Below are positions 1 through 6,493 of a DNA stretch of 7,554 bases, piece by piece. The notes under the pieces are model-generated. The model did not search any database. It had not been told where the DNA came from and saw only the letters and a list, made by a program, of their open reading frames with translations. Location: assembly GCF_046498435.1 (NCBI RefSeq), contig NZ_JAWOAR010000332.1, positions 1 to 7,554 on the forward strand, read 5' to 3'. Each line of letters starts with the position of its first letter. Position 1 is the first letter of the stretch. The stretch is from Longimonas sp046498435 (GTDB taxonomy: Bacteria > Bacteroidota > Rhodothermia > Rhodothermales > Salinibacteraceae). The translations under genes were made by a program, and so were the position numbers.

Positions 1-635
1 TCGCAAACGTCACCGTAGTACCGGCAGGAGCAACCCGCTCTGACGTGCGTGCCTTTGACACCGGCCCAGCCAACATGGTGCTTGATGCGCTCGCTAAGGC
101 GCTCTTCGACGCCCCCTACGACGATCAGGGCCACCATGCCGAGTTGGGCACACCGCTACCCGGACTCGTTGCCGACCTTTTGGCCGATGACTTTTTCCAG
201 CAGTCTCCGCCCCGCTCTACCGGCCGTCGCGAGTTCGGAGCTGATTATGCCCAGCGCTTATGGACTGAGGTTCGCACCCGCAATGGAAGCCGCCATGACG
301 CCCTGGCAACGGCGGTCTTGCTTACGGCATCGTCGGTGTATCATGCCTATGCGCAGTTCATTCGCCCCCAGACGCCTGCCGACCGTGTGCTCGTAAGCGG
401 TGGCGGTCTGCACAACGCGGCTCTTATGGATGCCCTACGCAACGCGTTTGCCCCCATCCCTGTGGTAAGCACGGCCACTGTGGGTGTTGATCCGGATATG
501 AAAGAGGCTATTGGGATGGCTGTGCTTGCACACGAATGGACACACGGCACGGCAACCGCGCTGCCATCGGTAACGGGGGCTACCCACGCGGCACGTCTGG
601 GCGGCCTTCACCTTCCCCCTACCTCTCACGATTGA
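1..635 (+). CDS. anmK: Anhydro-N-acetylmuramic acid kinase, 3' part (5' end outside window)
   Basis: This gene phosphorylates and opens 1,6-anhydro-N-acetylmuramic acid to MurNAc-6-phosphate in cytoplasmic peptidoglycan recycling. The frame is open from base 3 to the stop at 633-635, giving about 210 residues of a family usually near 370, so the N-terminal ATP-binding half lies off the left edge. A GTG at 45 is in frame, but conserved sequence continues upstream of it, so it is not the start. Visible family motifs are FDTGPANMVLDAL (DTGPGN-like substrate loop), VLVSGGGLHNAALMDAL (GGG-x-x-N block of the sugar kinase fold) and GVDPDMKEAIGMAVLAHE (the DPDxKEA block), followed by the typical C-terminal LPSVTGA. 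Nothing looks broken. The stop codon falls within a hairpin, and tesB begins about 49 nt downstream on the same strand. The two genes have no obvious metabolic link. Confidence 0.93.
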   Translation, partial: ANVTVVPAGATRSDVRAFDTGPANMVLDALAKALFDAPYDDQGHHAELGTPLPGLVADLLADDFFQQSPPRSTGRREFGADYAQRLWTEVRTRNGSRHDALATAVLLTASSVYHAYAQFIRPQTPADRVLVSGGGLHNAALMDALRNAFAPIPVVSTATVGVDPDMKEAIGMAVLAHEWTHGTATALPSVTGATHAARLGGLHLPPTSHD

Positions 636-640
636 GAGGT
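621..640 (+). terminator. Hairpin over the anmK stop codon, possible intrinsic terminator
   Basis: The arms ACCTCTCA (621-628) and TGAGAGGT (633-640) are perfect reverse complements with a four-base CGAT loop. The right arm contains the anmK TGA. It is followed by CCTTTTATTG and then CACTTTTTTC, so a T-rich stretch exists but is interrupted. This could be a weak rho-independent terminator or attenuator between anmK and tesB. The right arm also resembles a Shine-Dalgarno sequence (GAGAGGT) seven bases before an in-frame TTG at 648, so a role in translation cannot be excluded. Confidence 0.5.
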
Positions 641-683
641 CCTTTTATTGCACTTTTTTCTTATCGCATCCCCCTGTGCTCAA

Positions 684-1577
684 ATGGCTTACACACTTAG
701 CGACCTTCGTGCCCTCATTGATCTGGAGCGCATTGAGGATACCATTTTTCGTGGAACGAGCTACGACATTGGATCGGGAAGTGTGTTTGGCGGACAGGCA
801 CTTGCGCAGTCGCTCGTGGCGGCACACCGTACACTCGACACGTCGGGACGCGTGGCGCATTCGATGCACGGCTACTTTATTCTGCCGGGTGATGTAGAGG
901 CTCCCATTGTCTATGAGGTCGACCGGCTGCGCGACGGCTCGTCGTTTACGACGCGACGCATTATTGCTATTCAGCACGGGCGAGCGATCTTCAACATGGC
1001 GGCGTCGTTCCATGCGCCTGAGCCTGGCGACACGCATCAGACCTCAATGCCCGATGTGCCTGCCCCCAGTGCACTGTCTTCTGACATTGCGTTGCTCCGC
1101 GAGATTAAAGACCGTATTCCCGAACACCTGCATCCGCTCTACACCGAAGAGCGCCCCATTGAGGTTCGGCGCGTAGACCCGGTGAATCCGTTTGCGCCTG
1201 AGCCGTCTGATCCGGTCAATCACATGTGGATGCGTGCACGCGGAACCCTGCCCCATGAACCGCTGCTACACCAGGCGGTGTTTGCGTACATGTCGGATTA
1301 TGGACTGCTAAGCACTGCTCTGCGTCCGCACGGACGGTCCTTCTTAGATCCGGCGCTGCAACTGGCCTCGCTCGACCATGCGATGTGGTTTCACCGCCCG
1401 TTTTCGATGAACGAGTGGCTGTTGTATAGCGCCGAGAGTCCGGCTGCCCATGGAGCCCGGGGGTTTGTGCGCGGGCAACTCTTTACGCAAGACGGTACCC
1501 TGGTGGCGTCGGTCGCCCAAGAGGGACTGATGCGCATGCACGACCACGATAATCGCGATGATGACCAAAGCGCCTAA
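684..1577 (+). CDS. tesB: Acyl-CoA thioesterase II (TesB family)
   Basis: This is a cytoplasmic enzyme that hydrolyses acyl-CoA thioesters to free fatty acid and CoA; in bacteria its exact physiological substrate is rarely certain. The protein is 297 residues (E. coli TesB is 286) and has the double hot-dog layout. The N-terminal half has FRGTSYDIGSGSVFGGQAL (residues 22-40), HSMHGYFILPGD (59-70) and LRDGSSFTTRR (82-92). The C-terminal half has SDYGLLSTALRPHG, LDHAMWFHRPF and NEWLLYS. The catalytic triad aligned to E. coli Asp204/Thr228/Gln278 is Asp205, Ser229 and Gln279; Ser for Thr is conservative. ATG at 684 was chosen because homology begins right there (AYTLSDLRALIDLERIED). An in-frame TTG at 648 would add 12 non-homologous residues. 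No Shine-Dalgarno precedes 684. The gene converges on phoU, with 18 nt between stops. Confidence 0.93.
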   Translation: MAYTLSDLRALIDLERIEDTIFRGTSYDIGSGSVFGGQALAQSLVAAHRTLDTSGRVAHSMHGYFILPGDVEAPIVYEVDRLRDGSSFTTRRIIAIQHGRAIFNMAASFHAPEPGDTHQTSMPDVPAPSALSSDIALLREIKDRIPEHLHPLYTEERPIEVRRVDPVNPFAPEPSDPVNHMWMRARGTLPHEPLLHQAVFAYMSDYGLLSTALRPHGRSFLDPALQLASLDHAMWFHRPFSMNEWLLYSAESPAAHGARGFVRGQLFTQDGTLVASVAQEGLMRMHDHDNRDDDQSA

Positions 1578-1595
1578 CGCTGCTTCTGTCTCGGG

Positions 1596-2306
1596 TTATG
1601 ACGAATCCGAGGAGGGATGGTCGGGGTCGGTGAGGCGCTGATGACGGATGTCGTTGCCCTCGACCAGGAAAACGACGCCCTGCGCAATGTTTTTCGCATG
1701 ATCTGAGATGCGCTCAATGGCTTTGCTTGCCGTAATGAGATACGACAGCGCCTCCGAGGCATCAGGCTCTTCTTGCATCTGGGTGATGAGTGTGGAGAGG
1801 TTGTCCGCATGCAGCCGGTTGACCTGCTGATCGCGCGCGACGACGGTGCGTGCTTGCACGCGGTCGCGGCTCAGGAACGCCTCCTCGGCCCCGCGCAGCA
1901 TATCGCGGGCCAGATCGGCCATGCGGGGCACAGTCGTGCGCGCCAACAAATCGGGGTGCTCTGCCAGTGGAGCCGCATAGCGCGCCAGATTACGGCAATG
2001 GTCGCCGATACGCTCGAAGTCGGTGTTCACCTTTACTGCCATGATGAGCATGCGCAGATCTGCGGCTACGGGTGTATGTAGCGCCAGAATGCGCTCGCAG
2101 TGCTGGTCGATGGTAAGCTCCAGGGCATCCACCTCGCTATCGCGGGCAGCCACCGCCTCTCCGAGCTCGGCATCGCCCTGGATGAGTGCATTCATCGCAT
2201 TGGCCAGCTGCTCATCGACCAACGTAGCCATAGAAACCAGATGACGGCGCAACGTCTTCAGCTCATTATCGAGTTGAGGCCGGTGTCCATGCGAGGAAGC
2301 AGGCAT
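1596..2306 (-). CDS. phoU: Phosphate transport system regulator PhoU
   Basis: PhoU is a cytoplasmic, peripheral protein that connects the Pst transporter to the PhoR kinase and represses the Pho response when phosphate is plentiful. The protein is 236 residues, the usual family length, and predicted all-helical with two tandem three-helix repeats. Each repeat carries the metal-binding signature ExxxDxxxN: DFERIGDHCRNL (Glu98, Asp102, Asn106) and AIERISDHAKNI (Glu198, Asp202, Asn206). Both are intact. The C-terminus ends in a short polar tail (DPDHPSSDSS). It is the last gene of the pst set, 54 nt after pstB, in the usual position for phoU. The ATG at 2306 gives the family-typical N-terminus (LDNELKTLRRHLVSMATLVDEQ). 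No Shine-Dalgarno is visible. The last codons lie within a 7-bp imperfect hairpin (1591-1610) that has no T-run. Confidence 0.97.
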   Translation of the reverse strand: MPASSHGHRPQLDNELKTLRRHLVSMATLVDEQLANAMNALIQGDAELGEAVAARDSEVDALELTIDQHCERILALHTPVAADLRMLIMAVKVNTDFERIGDHCRNLARYAAPLAEHPDLLARTTVPRMADLARDMLRGAEEAFLSRDRVQARTVVARDQQVNRLHADNLSTLITQMQEEPDASEALSYLITASKAIERISDHAKNIAQGVVFLVEGNDIRHQRLTDPDHPSSDSS

Positions 2307-2360
2307 AAGAGTGTAAGCAGTCAGCGAGCTACGGAAGACTCCCGCAACGTAAATGGCGAA

Positions 2361-3239
2361 TTATCCGAACCGGCCCGTTACATATGCCTCGGTCCGTTCT
2401 TTTTGAGGACGCGTGAAGACTTGTTCCGTTGGGCCCATTTCAATGAGGCGCCCCATGTACAGGAAGACGGTTTCGTCGCTCACGCGCGAGGCTTGCTGCA
2501 TGCTATGTGTAACCACCACAATGGTGTATTCGGAGCGCAGTTCGCTGATCGTATCCTCAAACTTGCCCGTGGCAACCGGATCGAGCGCGCTGGTGGGCTC
2601 ATCCATGAGCAGAATATCGGGTTCTATTGCCAAGGCGCGTGCAATACAGAGACGTTGCTGCTGCCCACCGCTCAAGTTATAGGCGCTCCCATGTAGGCTG
2701 TCTTTCACCTCATCCCAAAGGGCAGCCTGGCGCAGACATCGCTCTACAAGCGCATCCTCATCACCGGTGTATCCGTTGATGCGAGCGCCCCACACGATGT
2801 TTTTGTAGATGGTTTTGGGGAACGGATTGGGCTTCTGAAAGACCATACCGATGTGCCGACGCACCGCCACCGGATCGGCCTGATAGATATCTTGTCCGTT
2901 GACGTGGACCGATCCTTCGAGCGTGGTATTCGGAATGAGTTCATTCATCCGGTTAAAACAGCGAATGAGCGTGCTTTTTCCGCATCCCGAGGGCCCAATG
3001 AGCGCCGTAACGCGGTTGGCCTTTACCTCCATCGAAATGTCTTCCAGGGCGTGCGTGTCGTCGCCGTACCAAAAGTTGAGATTTTTGACACGAATCTTTG
3101 TCGCTGCATCGTCCGTCGCAGCAGCGCTGGCGGCCTTGCGGGGGGCCGACCCAGATGCCGCCTCATTGGTAGACGAAGACGGGGGCGCCTCGGTCTCGGT
3201 AGGCGACGAACCGACGTTGGACGAATCTGCGGAGGCCAT
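2361..3239 (-). CDS. pstB: Phosphate ABC transporter ATP-binding protein PstB
   Basis: This is the cytoplasmic ATPase that powers phosphate import through PstC/PstA. All ABC motifs are present and intact: Walker A GPSGCGKS (residues 82-89), Q-loop Gln135 in VFQKPNPFP, signature LSGGQ (189-193), Walker B ILLMDEP (209-215), D-loop SALDP, and switch His245 in VVTHS. KPNPFP next to the Q-loop and the IYKNIVWGARINGY segment are typical of PstB rather than other importer ATPases. The protein is 292 residues against about 250-260 for the family. The excess is an N-terminal tail of roughly 46 residues rich in Ser, Ala, Thr, Pro, Glu and Asp, before homology starts at TKIRVKNLNFWYG. No ATG, GTG or TTG start was seen between the tail and the core, so the tail appears real. 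The gene follows pstA after 57 nt. Just before the ATG, the minus strand reads GCATTTTTTTGTCCT, A/T-rich with no Shine-Dalgarno. Confidence 0.97.
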   Translation of the reverse strand: MASADSSNVGSSPTETEAPPSSSTNEAASGSAPRKAASAAATDDAATKIRVKNLNFWYGDDTHALEDISMEVKANRVTALIGPSGCGKSTLIRCFNRMNELIPNTTLEGSVHVNGQDIYQADPVAVRRHIGMVFQKPNPFPKTIYKNIVWGARINGYTGDEDALVERCLRQAALWDEVKDSLHGSAYNLSGGQQQRLCIARALAIEPDILLMDEPTSALDPVATGKFEDTISELRSEYTIVVVTHSMQQASRVSDETVFLYMGRLIEMGPTEQVFTRPQKERTEAYVTGRFG

Positions 3240-3296
3240 AGGACAAAAAAATGCTATACAAGATGGATGCAGGAGGCAGATGACACGGTCTCGCTC

Positions 3297-4175
3297 TTAG
3301 CCGGCCAGCCGGTCTTCAAAGTGATTCCGTAGCAAGATTGCCGTCATATTCATCAGCAACAAGAAAGCCATCAGCACAATGATGGCCGCGGCAGCCAACT
3401 CCTGAAACGAGGCACCGGGCTCTTCGGTCCACTGAAAGACGAGCATCGGCAGCGCGGTGAAATCGTCGAGCAGATGCGAGGGGGTAAAGTTGATCGCCAG
3501 CGAGGCCCCCACGAGTACCAGCGGGGCCGTTTCGCCAACAGCTCGGCTAAGCGACAAGATCACCCCCGTCAAGATGCCGGGCAGGGCCATCGGAATCAGG
3601 TGGTGCCAGATCACTTGCGAGCGCGTTGCTCCCAGCGCAAAGGCGCTCTCGCGCACCCCTTGGGGAATCGATCGCAGGGCCTCTTGCGAGCTGATTACAA
3701 CGATAGGAAGCACTAACAGCGAAAGCGTTAAGCCCGCCGCCAGCAGACTGCTGCCCATATCGAACAGATACACAAACAGGCCCAGTCCCAGGATGCCATA
3801 CACGACCGAAGGCACTCCTGCCAGGTTCGTAATGTTGAGCTGGATGATGCGTTTGAGACTGCCCTCCTCAGCATACTCTTCCAGATACAGCGCCGTCCCC
3901 ACCCCCAGCGGCACGGTCGTGGCCGCCACAATGAGCATCAGATAGAGGGATCCGACAATGGCCGGCCAGATCCCCGATGTTTCTGGGCTTGATGTGGGGT
4001 ATCCCGTTAGGAACTGCTCGCTGAGCCAGCCCGAGCCCGTCGTCACCACGTCCACAATGAGCGTGGCAAGGACCAGGAGGCCCAGCATGGTGGCCGCAAA
4101 CAGCAGCCCGGCAACGAGCGTGCCGTAGCGGCGGCGCTTGTCAAGCTGTGGATGAAACGCGCTATGATCTTTCAT
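3297..4175 (-). CDS. pstA: Phosphate ABC transporter permease PstA
   Basis: This is an inner-membrane permease that forms the phosphate channel with PstC. The protein is 292 residues with about six hydrophobic segments, near residues 19-41, 72-95, 117-138, 144-163, 195-215 and 262-283. The cytoplasmic EAA loop that docks on PstB is clear: EALRSIPQGVRESAFALGAT (starting at Glu165, conserved Gly182). NLAGVPSVVYGILGLGLFVY and SLSRAVGETAPLVLVGA are strongly PstA-like, the ETAPL ending distinguishing it from PstC. The ATG shares one base with the pstC stop (TAATG on the minus strand), so translation is probably coupled and the two permeases made in equal amounts. The short, basic cytoplasmic N-terminus (LDKRRRYG) fits the family. 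Confidence 0.96.
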   Translation of the reverse strand: MKDHSAFHPQLDKRRRYGTLVAGLLFAATMLGLLVLATLIVDVVTTGSGWLSEQFLTGYPTSSPETSGIWPAIVGSLYLMLIVAATTVPLGVGTALYLEEYAEEGSLKRIIQLNITNLAGVPSVVYGILGLGLFVYLFDMGSSLLAAGLTLSLLVLPIVVISSQEALRSIPQGVRESAFALGATRSQVIWHHLIPMALPGILTGVILSLSRAVGETAPLVLVGASLAINFTPSHLLDDFTALPMLVFQWTEEPGASFQELAAAAIIVLMAFLLLMNMTAILLRNHFEDRLAG

Positions 4176-5140
4176 TAGTAGTTTTCGCGATACCGTCGGA
4201 TAATCCAGTTTGCTGCCAGGTTCATCATCAGCGTGATCAGATACAGCAGCAGTCCTACCGCAAAGAGGCTCTGGTAACTTACCGTGCCCTGATCGATGTC
4301 GCCCTTGGCCACCTGCACAATGAAGCCCGTCATGGTTTGGATGGATTCGAGCGGGTTGGCCGTCAGCGTAGCCGTAGCGCCCGCAGCAATCGCCACGATC
4401 ATGGTTTCCCCAATAGCGCGGCTCAACGCCAGAATAAAGCTGGCAACGATGCCACTTAACGCGGCTGGTACGATTACCCCCATCACCACCTCAACCTTGG
4501 TAGCGCCCATCGCATAGGCACCGGCAGCCAGCGAGTCGGGCACGGCCTGAATGGCATCTTCGCTGACAGAGGCCACCATCGGGATAATCATGATGCCGAC
4601 CACGATCCCCGCGCTCAGCGCATTCAGCGGCGGCAGCGATGAGTCGATCCCCTGAATGATGACGCCCGAGACAAAGGTGAGTGCAAAGAATCCGTACACC
4701 ACGGTAGGGACGCCTGCCAACACCTCTAAGCTGGGCTTAAGCCATCGCCGTGCACGGGGCGATGCGTACTCAGAGATGTAAATTGCGCTGGCCAACCCAA
4801 TCGGCATTGCTACCGCAGCGGCAATCGCGGTGATGAGTAGCGTGCCTGAAACCAGCGGTAGCACACCAAACGACGGGTCTGAACCGGCGAACTCCCAGTC
4901 GGTGCCTGTCAGGAAGTCAATCAAGGACACCTGGGCAAAGAAGCCCACCGACTCATAGAGCAGAATACCTACAATGCCCAGCGTAGTCAGAATAGTAAGC
5001 ACGGCACAGAACCCAAGCCCGTACTTCACCAGCTTCTCGCGCGGGCTTCGGTACAGATTAGCCGACAGATCCATCGAGGCGTCTGGCGCATCAGAGGATG
5101 GCTGTGGCATGGTGGCCGATTCGGGGGGGGATGTAGGCAT
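4175..5140 (-). CDS. pstC: Phosphate ABC transporter permease PstC
   Basis: This is the second inner-membrane permease of the Pst importer. The protein is 321 residues with hydrophobic segments near residues 40-64, 93-122, 138-162, 173-192, 219-240 and 291-313. The EAA loop is EDAIQAVPDSLAAGAYAMGATK (from Glu194, Gly212). LAGVPTVVYGFFALTFV and LALSRAIGETMIVAIAAG are characteristic, the ETM ending separating PstC from PstA. About 30 polar residues rich in Pro, Ser, Asp and Ala precede the first conserved stretch (YRSPREKLVKYG), so Met11 or Met23 are possible alternative starts. ATG 5140 is kept because it gives the full open frame. A run of eight C bases (5123-5130 on the minus strand) encodes part of residues 4-6. 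No Shine-Dalgarno is seen. It follows pstS after 96 nt containing a strong hairpin, and overlaps pstA by one base. Confidence 0.96.
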   Translation of the reverse strand: MPTSPPESATMPQPSSDAPDASMDLSANLYRSPREKLVKYGLGFCAVLTILTTLGIVGILLYESVGFFAQVSLIDFLTGTDWEFAGSDPSFGVLPLVSGTLLITAIAAAVAMPIGLASAIYISEYASPRARRWLKPSLEVLAGVPTVVYGFFALTFVSGVIIQGIDSSLPPLNALSAGIVVGIMIIPMVASVSEDAIQAVPDSLAAGAYAMGATKVEVVMGVIVPAALSGIVASFILALSRAIGETMIVAIAAGATATLTANPLESIQTMTGFIVQVAKGDIDQGTVSYQSLFAVGLLLYLITLMMNLAANWIIRRYRENY

Positions 5141-5180
5141 AATGCCGGGTCAGAAGGCGCTTCGTACGTAGAACAGAACA

Positions 5181-5209
5181 GCGCGAGGCTGCCAGCCGCA
5201 GCCTCGCGC
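5181..5209 (-). terminator. Strong pstS-pstC intercistronic hairpin (partial terminator or mRNA stabiliser)
   Basis: GCGCGAGGCTGC (5181-5192) and GCAGCCTCGCGC (5198-5209) form a perfect 12-bp, GC-rich stem with a five-base loop. Read on the minus strand, the direction of the operon, it is followed by TGTTCTGTTCTACG, a weak interrupted U-tract. On the plus strand no T-rich tail follows. It lies 27 nt after the pstS stop and 40 nt before the pstC start. Such a position suits partial termination, or protection of the pstS transcript from 3' decay, so that the binding protein is made in excess over the permeases. The hairpin is seen directly; its function is inferred. Confidence 0.8.
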
Positions 5210-5236
5210 CTCAACGGGTGGGGCGTAGCTGCCCTG

Positions 5237-6319
5237 CTACGAGCCTGCATTCGTGCTATCGGTTTCGGCATTTGTCGAGTCAGACGGCGCCGATGTACCG
5301 CTTGCGTTCATGCGCTCCAGCAAGTCGCCAATGCGCACGCCAATGGTTGGACCGCTGCCCTCAAACATGCTCCCTGTTACGCGATTATCAAAGCGCTGCA
5401 TTACCAGGTCGTAGACTTCGGACTCAAACGGGATGTACTCGGCTTGCCGTACAAACCGCTGGGCATTCTCAATGTAGTGTTGCACGAACGGCTCAACCTC
5501 CGGATTCTGCTCCAACCGGTCAATGTTCACGTAAATAAACTCGGGTCGCGCAAGCGGCTGGTAGGTACCGTTGGCCACCGTTTCCTGGGTGGGCTCCACG
5601 CACCCTTCCCCTTGTTCATTGTCAACAGCAATGAGATGCAGGCTGTCGCTGTTGTTTTCGTAGTACGACAGTCCAAAGAAGGCCATGCCACGTTCGTCGC
5701 GCGATACGCCCTGCACCGTGGCGTTGTCGGTGCTGCTGGCGTTGTAATCGTCACGAATGTTGCCGCGCTCACCGTTGATGGCTTCGGTAAAGTAATCGTA
5801 GGTGCCGCTGGCAGACGAGCGGCCATACAAGCGCAGTTCTTTGTCGGGGAAGTCGTCGCGGATGTCGCTCCACTGCTCTACCGTGCTCTCGTCTTCCCAA
5901 ATAGCGTTCAACTCGCTCACCGTAAGGCACGACACGAAGTCGTTGTCCGGATGCGTAGTGACCGTAATCCCGTCGTATCCAATTGGCAGCTCAATGAACT
6001 CGATGCCCGCCTCTTCGGCCCGACGCAATTCGTCTTCACGGATCGGACGCGAAGCGCCTGTCACATCGGTTTCGCCCCGAAAGAAGCGCTGAAAGCCCGC
6101 CGACGTACCACTGTTGCCTGCTATCACACGGGCACCCGGGGTTTCCTCTTGGTAGTCAGTCACCGCCGCACGCGAAATAGGAAACACCGTGCTCGACCCG
6201 TCAACGCGCACGGTCTGTCCTGTGTCGCCCCCGCATCCGGCCAACATCATACTGGCCACCAGCAGGGCGCTAAGCGCTATCGGAGGCATCGAAGCCATGG
6301 AACGAAACAGACGATTCAT
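5237..6319 (-). CDS. pstS: Phosphate-binding lipoprotein PstS
   Basis: This is the extracytoplasmic phosphate-binding protein of the Pst importer. ATG 6319 gives 360 residues starting MNRLFRSMASMPP, then a hydrophobic stretch and lipobox LAGC with lipidated Cys29. The open frame extends 23 residues further up to 6388, but that form would bury the signal peptide, so I reject it. Binding-loop motifs are VDGSSTVFPI (about residues 39-48), GTSAGFQRFFRGETDVTGASRPI (71-93), IGYDGITVTTHPDND, and GRSSASGTYDYF (166-177), all typical of the PstS family. Cys131 (VSCLTVSEL) and Cys240 (GEGCVEP) could form a disulfide. The mature protein is acidic. The C-terminus ends in a polar tail with a duplicated DSTNA. 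It lies 174 nt downstream of phoB, with repeats in the gap, and ahead of a strong hairpin. PhoB control is expected from the family but not shown by a recognised Pho box. Confidence 0.95.
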   Translation of the reverse strand: MNRLFRSMASMPPIALSALLVASMMLAGCGGDTGQTVRVDGSSTVFPISRAAVTDYQEETPGARVIAGNSGTSAGFQRFFRGETDVTGASRPIREDELRRAEEAGIEFIELPIGYDGITVTTHPDNDFVSCLTVSELNAIWEDESTVEQWSDIRDDFPDKELRLYGRSSASGTYDYFTEAINGERGNIRDDYNASSTDNATVQGVSRDERGMAFFGLSYYENNSDSLHLIAVDNEQGEGCVEPTQETVANGTYQPLARPEFIYVNIDRLEQNPEVEPFVQHYIENAQRFVRQAEYIPFESEVYDLVMQRFDNRVTGSMFEGSGPTIGVRIGDLLERMNASGTSAPSDSTNAETDSTNAGS

Positions 6320-6420
6320 GCGAGTATGTTGGGGTTGGTGAACAAAAGATCGTAGCCAAGTAAAGATCGGAACGAAGTACGTATCCATACCGGGGCAGGC
6401 TCATGCAATAGGTCGCATTG

Positions 6421-6460
6421 CGTTGGGCCTGTCGTTGGGCCCAGAACGTTATGCCCAGAA
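6421..6460 (-). promoter_or_regulatory. Tandem direct-repeat array upstream of pstS, candidate regulator-binding site
   Basis: Within the 174-nt phoB-pstS gap the minus strand reads TTCTGGGCATAACG (6460-6447) directly followed by TTCTGGGCCCAACG (6446-6433), identical at 12 of 14 positions. A shorter copy, ACAGGCCCAACG (6432-6421), follows and shares the last nine bases GGCCCAACG. The array ends about 102 nt before the pstS ATG, in the expected upstream position for an activator of a Pho promoter. The period of 14 and then 12 bp differs from the 11-bp Pho box of E. coli, so PhoB binding is a guess. The remainder of the gap shows only small inverted repeats (GCAAT/ATTGC at 6405-6421) and no clear -35/-10 pair. 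Confidence 0.5.
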
Positions 6461-6493
6461 TGTGTGCCCGCAGCGGTTTTCTTTTTATCGATG

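Noticed and set aside
648..683. TTG start for TesB at 648
   Set aside because: The extra 12 residues lack homology, and family similarity starts directly after ATG 684. It is kept only as an alternative because of an SD-like GAGAGGT upstream.
1591..1610. Hairpin TCGGGTT / AATCCGA (one G-T pair, six-base loop) at the tesB-phoU convergence, considered as a bidirectional terminator
   Set aside because: The stem is short, overlaps the last phoU codons and has no T-run on either strand.
5224..5241. Small hairpin CGTAGC / GCTACG around the pstS stop codon
   Set aside because: Only six base pairs and no T-run; a chance occurrence is likely next to the far stronger hairpin at 5181-5209.
5444..6355. 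A 303-codon open frame on the plus strand, antisense to pstS
   Set aside because: It lies wholly opposite a clear pstS, has no recognisable domain, and looks like a shadow of GC-biased codon use.
6320..6388. Upstream in-frame ATG at 6388 for a longer PstS
   Set aside because: It would add 23 residues before a well-formed lipoprotein signal peptide (MNRLFRS... LAGC), displacing it from the N-terminus.
6475..6486. T-rich run TTTTCTTTTT on the plus strand after GCCCGCAGCGG, considered as a terminator
   Set aside because: The possible stem is only three to four base pairs with almost no loop, and no plus-strand gene precedes it.
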